Under the pieces are notes generated by a model. It searched no databases and was not told the origin of the DNA. It saw only the letters and a list, made by a program, of their open reading frames with translations. Of a stretch of 13,776 nucleotides of DNA, positions 13,279 through 13,776 are shown piece by piece. Both the position numbers and the translations under genes were made by a program. Source of the stretch: Chlorobiales bacterium (lineage in GTDB: Bacteria; Bacteroidota; Chlorobiia; Chlorobiales; Chlorobiaceae). The DNA is taken from contig JAKSDC010000066.1 of NCBI GenBank assembly GCA_022360275.1, positions 1 to 13,776 of the forward strand. The letters run 5' to 3'. The number at the start of each line of letters is the position of its first letter. Position 1 is the stretch's first letter.

Positions 13279-13776
13279 ATGTCAAAAAGAGTAATCACAG
13301 GTTCCGCCGTTGCCCTGGTCACACCGTTCAAGAAGGATTTGACGTTGGACAAGGAAGCATTGCGGCGCCTCGTGCAGTTTCATATTGCCGGAGGAACGGA
13401 TATTGTCATCCCATGCGGAACAACCGGAGAATCTCCGACCCTTACCGCCGACGAACAAACCGAAATAATCGAAATCGTCAGAGAAGAGGCCGGGAACAGA
13501 ATTCTTGTCGCAGCCGGAGCAGGAACCAATGCAACGGATAAAGCGGTTGCGCTGGCAAAAAACGCGGAAAAAGCAGGCGCCCAGGCAATCCTCTCGGTCG
13601 CTCCTTACTATAACAAACCGTCACAGGAAGGGTTTTACCAGCATTACAGCCATATCGCCGAAGCGGTCTCCATACCGGTTATCGTTTACAACGTCCCGGG
13701 AAGGACCGGGCGCAACATGACGGCAGAGACAATTCTCAGGCTGGCGAACGACCATAAAAACATCGCCGCGGTGAAG
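13279..13776 (+). CDS. dapA: 4-hydroxy-tetrahydrodipicolinate synthase, 5' part (3' end outside window)
   Basis: DapA condenses pyruvate with aspartate semialdehyde in the first committed step of lysine and diaminopimelate synthesis. The frame is open from the ATG at 13279 to the window end, giving 166 codons of a protein normally near 290-300 aa. The TIM-barrel start VALVTPF (11-17) leads to the pyruvate-binding GTTGESPTL (47-55). [11 protein letters not shown] (108-118) holds the relay tyrosine Y111, and VYNVPGRTG (136-144) holds the catalytic Tyr137 and Arg142. The last visible codon is the lysine of IAAVK, which by alignment with the family is the Schiff-base lysine (K161 in E. coli). Ribosome binding: AGG at 13267-13269, about nine bases before the start. 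Related aldolases such as NanA are less likely given the match to the DapA motifs. Confidence 0.95.
   Translation, partial: MSKRVITGSAVALVTPFKKDLTLDKEALRRLVQFHIAGGTDIVIPCGTTGESPTLTADEQTEIIEIVREEAGNRILVAAGAGTNATDKAVALAKNAEKAGAQAILSVAPYYNKPSQEGFYQHYSHIAEAVSIPVIVYNVPGRTGRNMTAETILRLANDHKNIAAVK

Noticed and set aside
1..13776. A new multi-gene defence, secretion or mobile system
   Set aside because: Every intact gene but two belongs to a standard core family. The two unknown envelope genes are in separate transcripts with unrelated neighbours. No CRISPR-like direct repeats, integrase, transposase, toxin-antitoxin pair, tRNA-linked attachment site or reverse transcriptase is visible.

Overview
The window is about 13.8 kb of bacterial chromosome carrying core housekeeping genes. 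The best single clue to the organism is a bacteriochlorophyll-type UbiA prenyltransferase (bchG, 4964-5956). It sits among genes whose closest family resemblance is to the Bacteroidota/Chlorobiota group: a long-insert HolB, a lipoprotein with a lamin-tail domain and a FlgD-like domain, and a short-form Psd. Many starts lack a Shine-Dalgarno sequence. Together these suggest a green sulfur bacterium (Chlorobiaceae). This is an inference from gene content, not a database result.

Layout from left to right: the 3' part of ilvE (+); an intergenic stretch with an octamer array, a rho-independent terminator and a 109-bp palindromic repeat element; holB (+); cutA (-), which overlaps the holB tail by 18 bp; two low-complexity repeat arrays; an M24 aminopeptidase/dipeptidase gene (-). 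A well-formed promoter for the M24 gene lies in the divergent gap before trpD (+). Then come bchG (+), rpmB (+) with its own terminator, rnhA (+) and an unknown membrane-anchored protein (+). A second, shorter copy of the palindromic element follows, then tilS (-), a 288-bp divergent region, psd (+), tatA (+), a lamin-tail lipoprotein (+), recN (+), a possible remnant of the palindromic element, and the 5' half of dapA (+), cut at the window edge exactly on its catalytic lysine.

The genes do not form one pathway. They cover branched-chain amino acid, tryptophan and lysine biosynthesis (ilvE, trpD, dapA), replication, repair and RNA processing (holB, recN, rnhA, tilS), translation (rpmB), pigment synthesis (bchG), lipid synthesis (psd), protein export (tatA) and peptide turnover. 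Most have individual leaders. Only rnhA with the 6789 gene, and the lipoprotein gene with recN, look closely coupled.

I found no defence locus, CRISPR array, transposase, prophage, rRNA or tRNA, and no convincing new multi-gene system. The features most worth a second look are small: a family of palindromic miniature elements (three sites), arrays of the octamer YTGTTGAW that mostly follow gene ends in the gene's own direction, and two uncharacterised envelope proteins.
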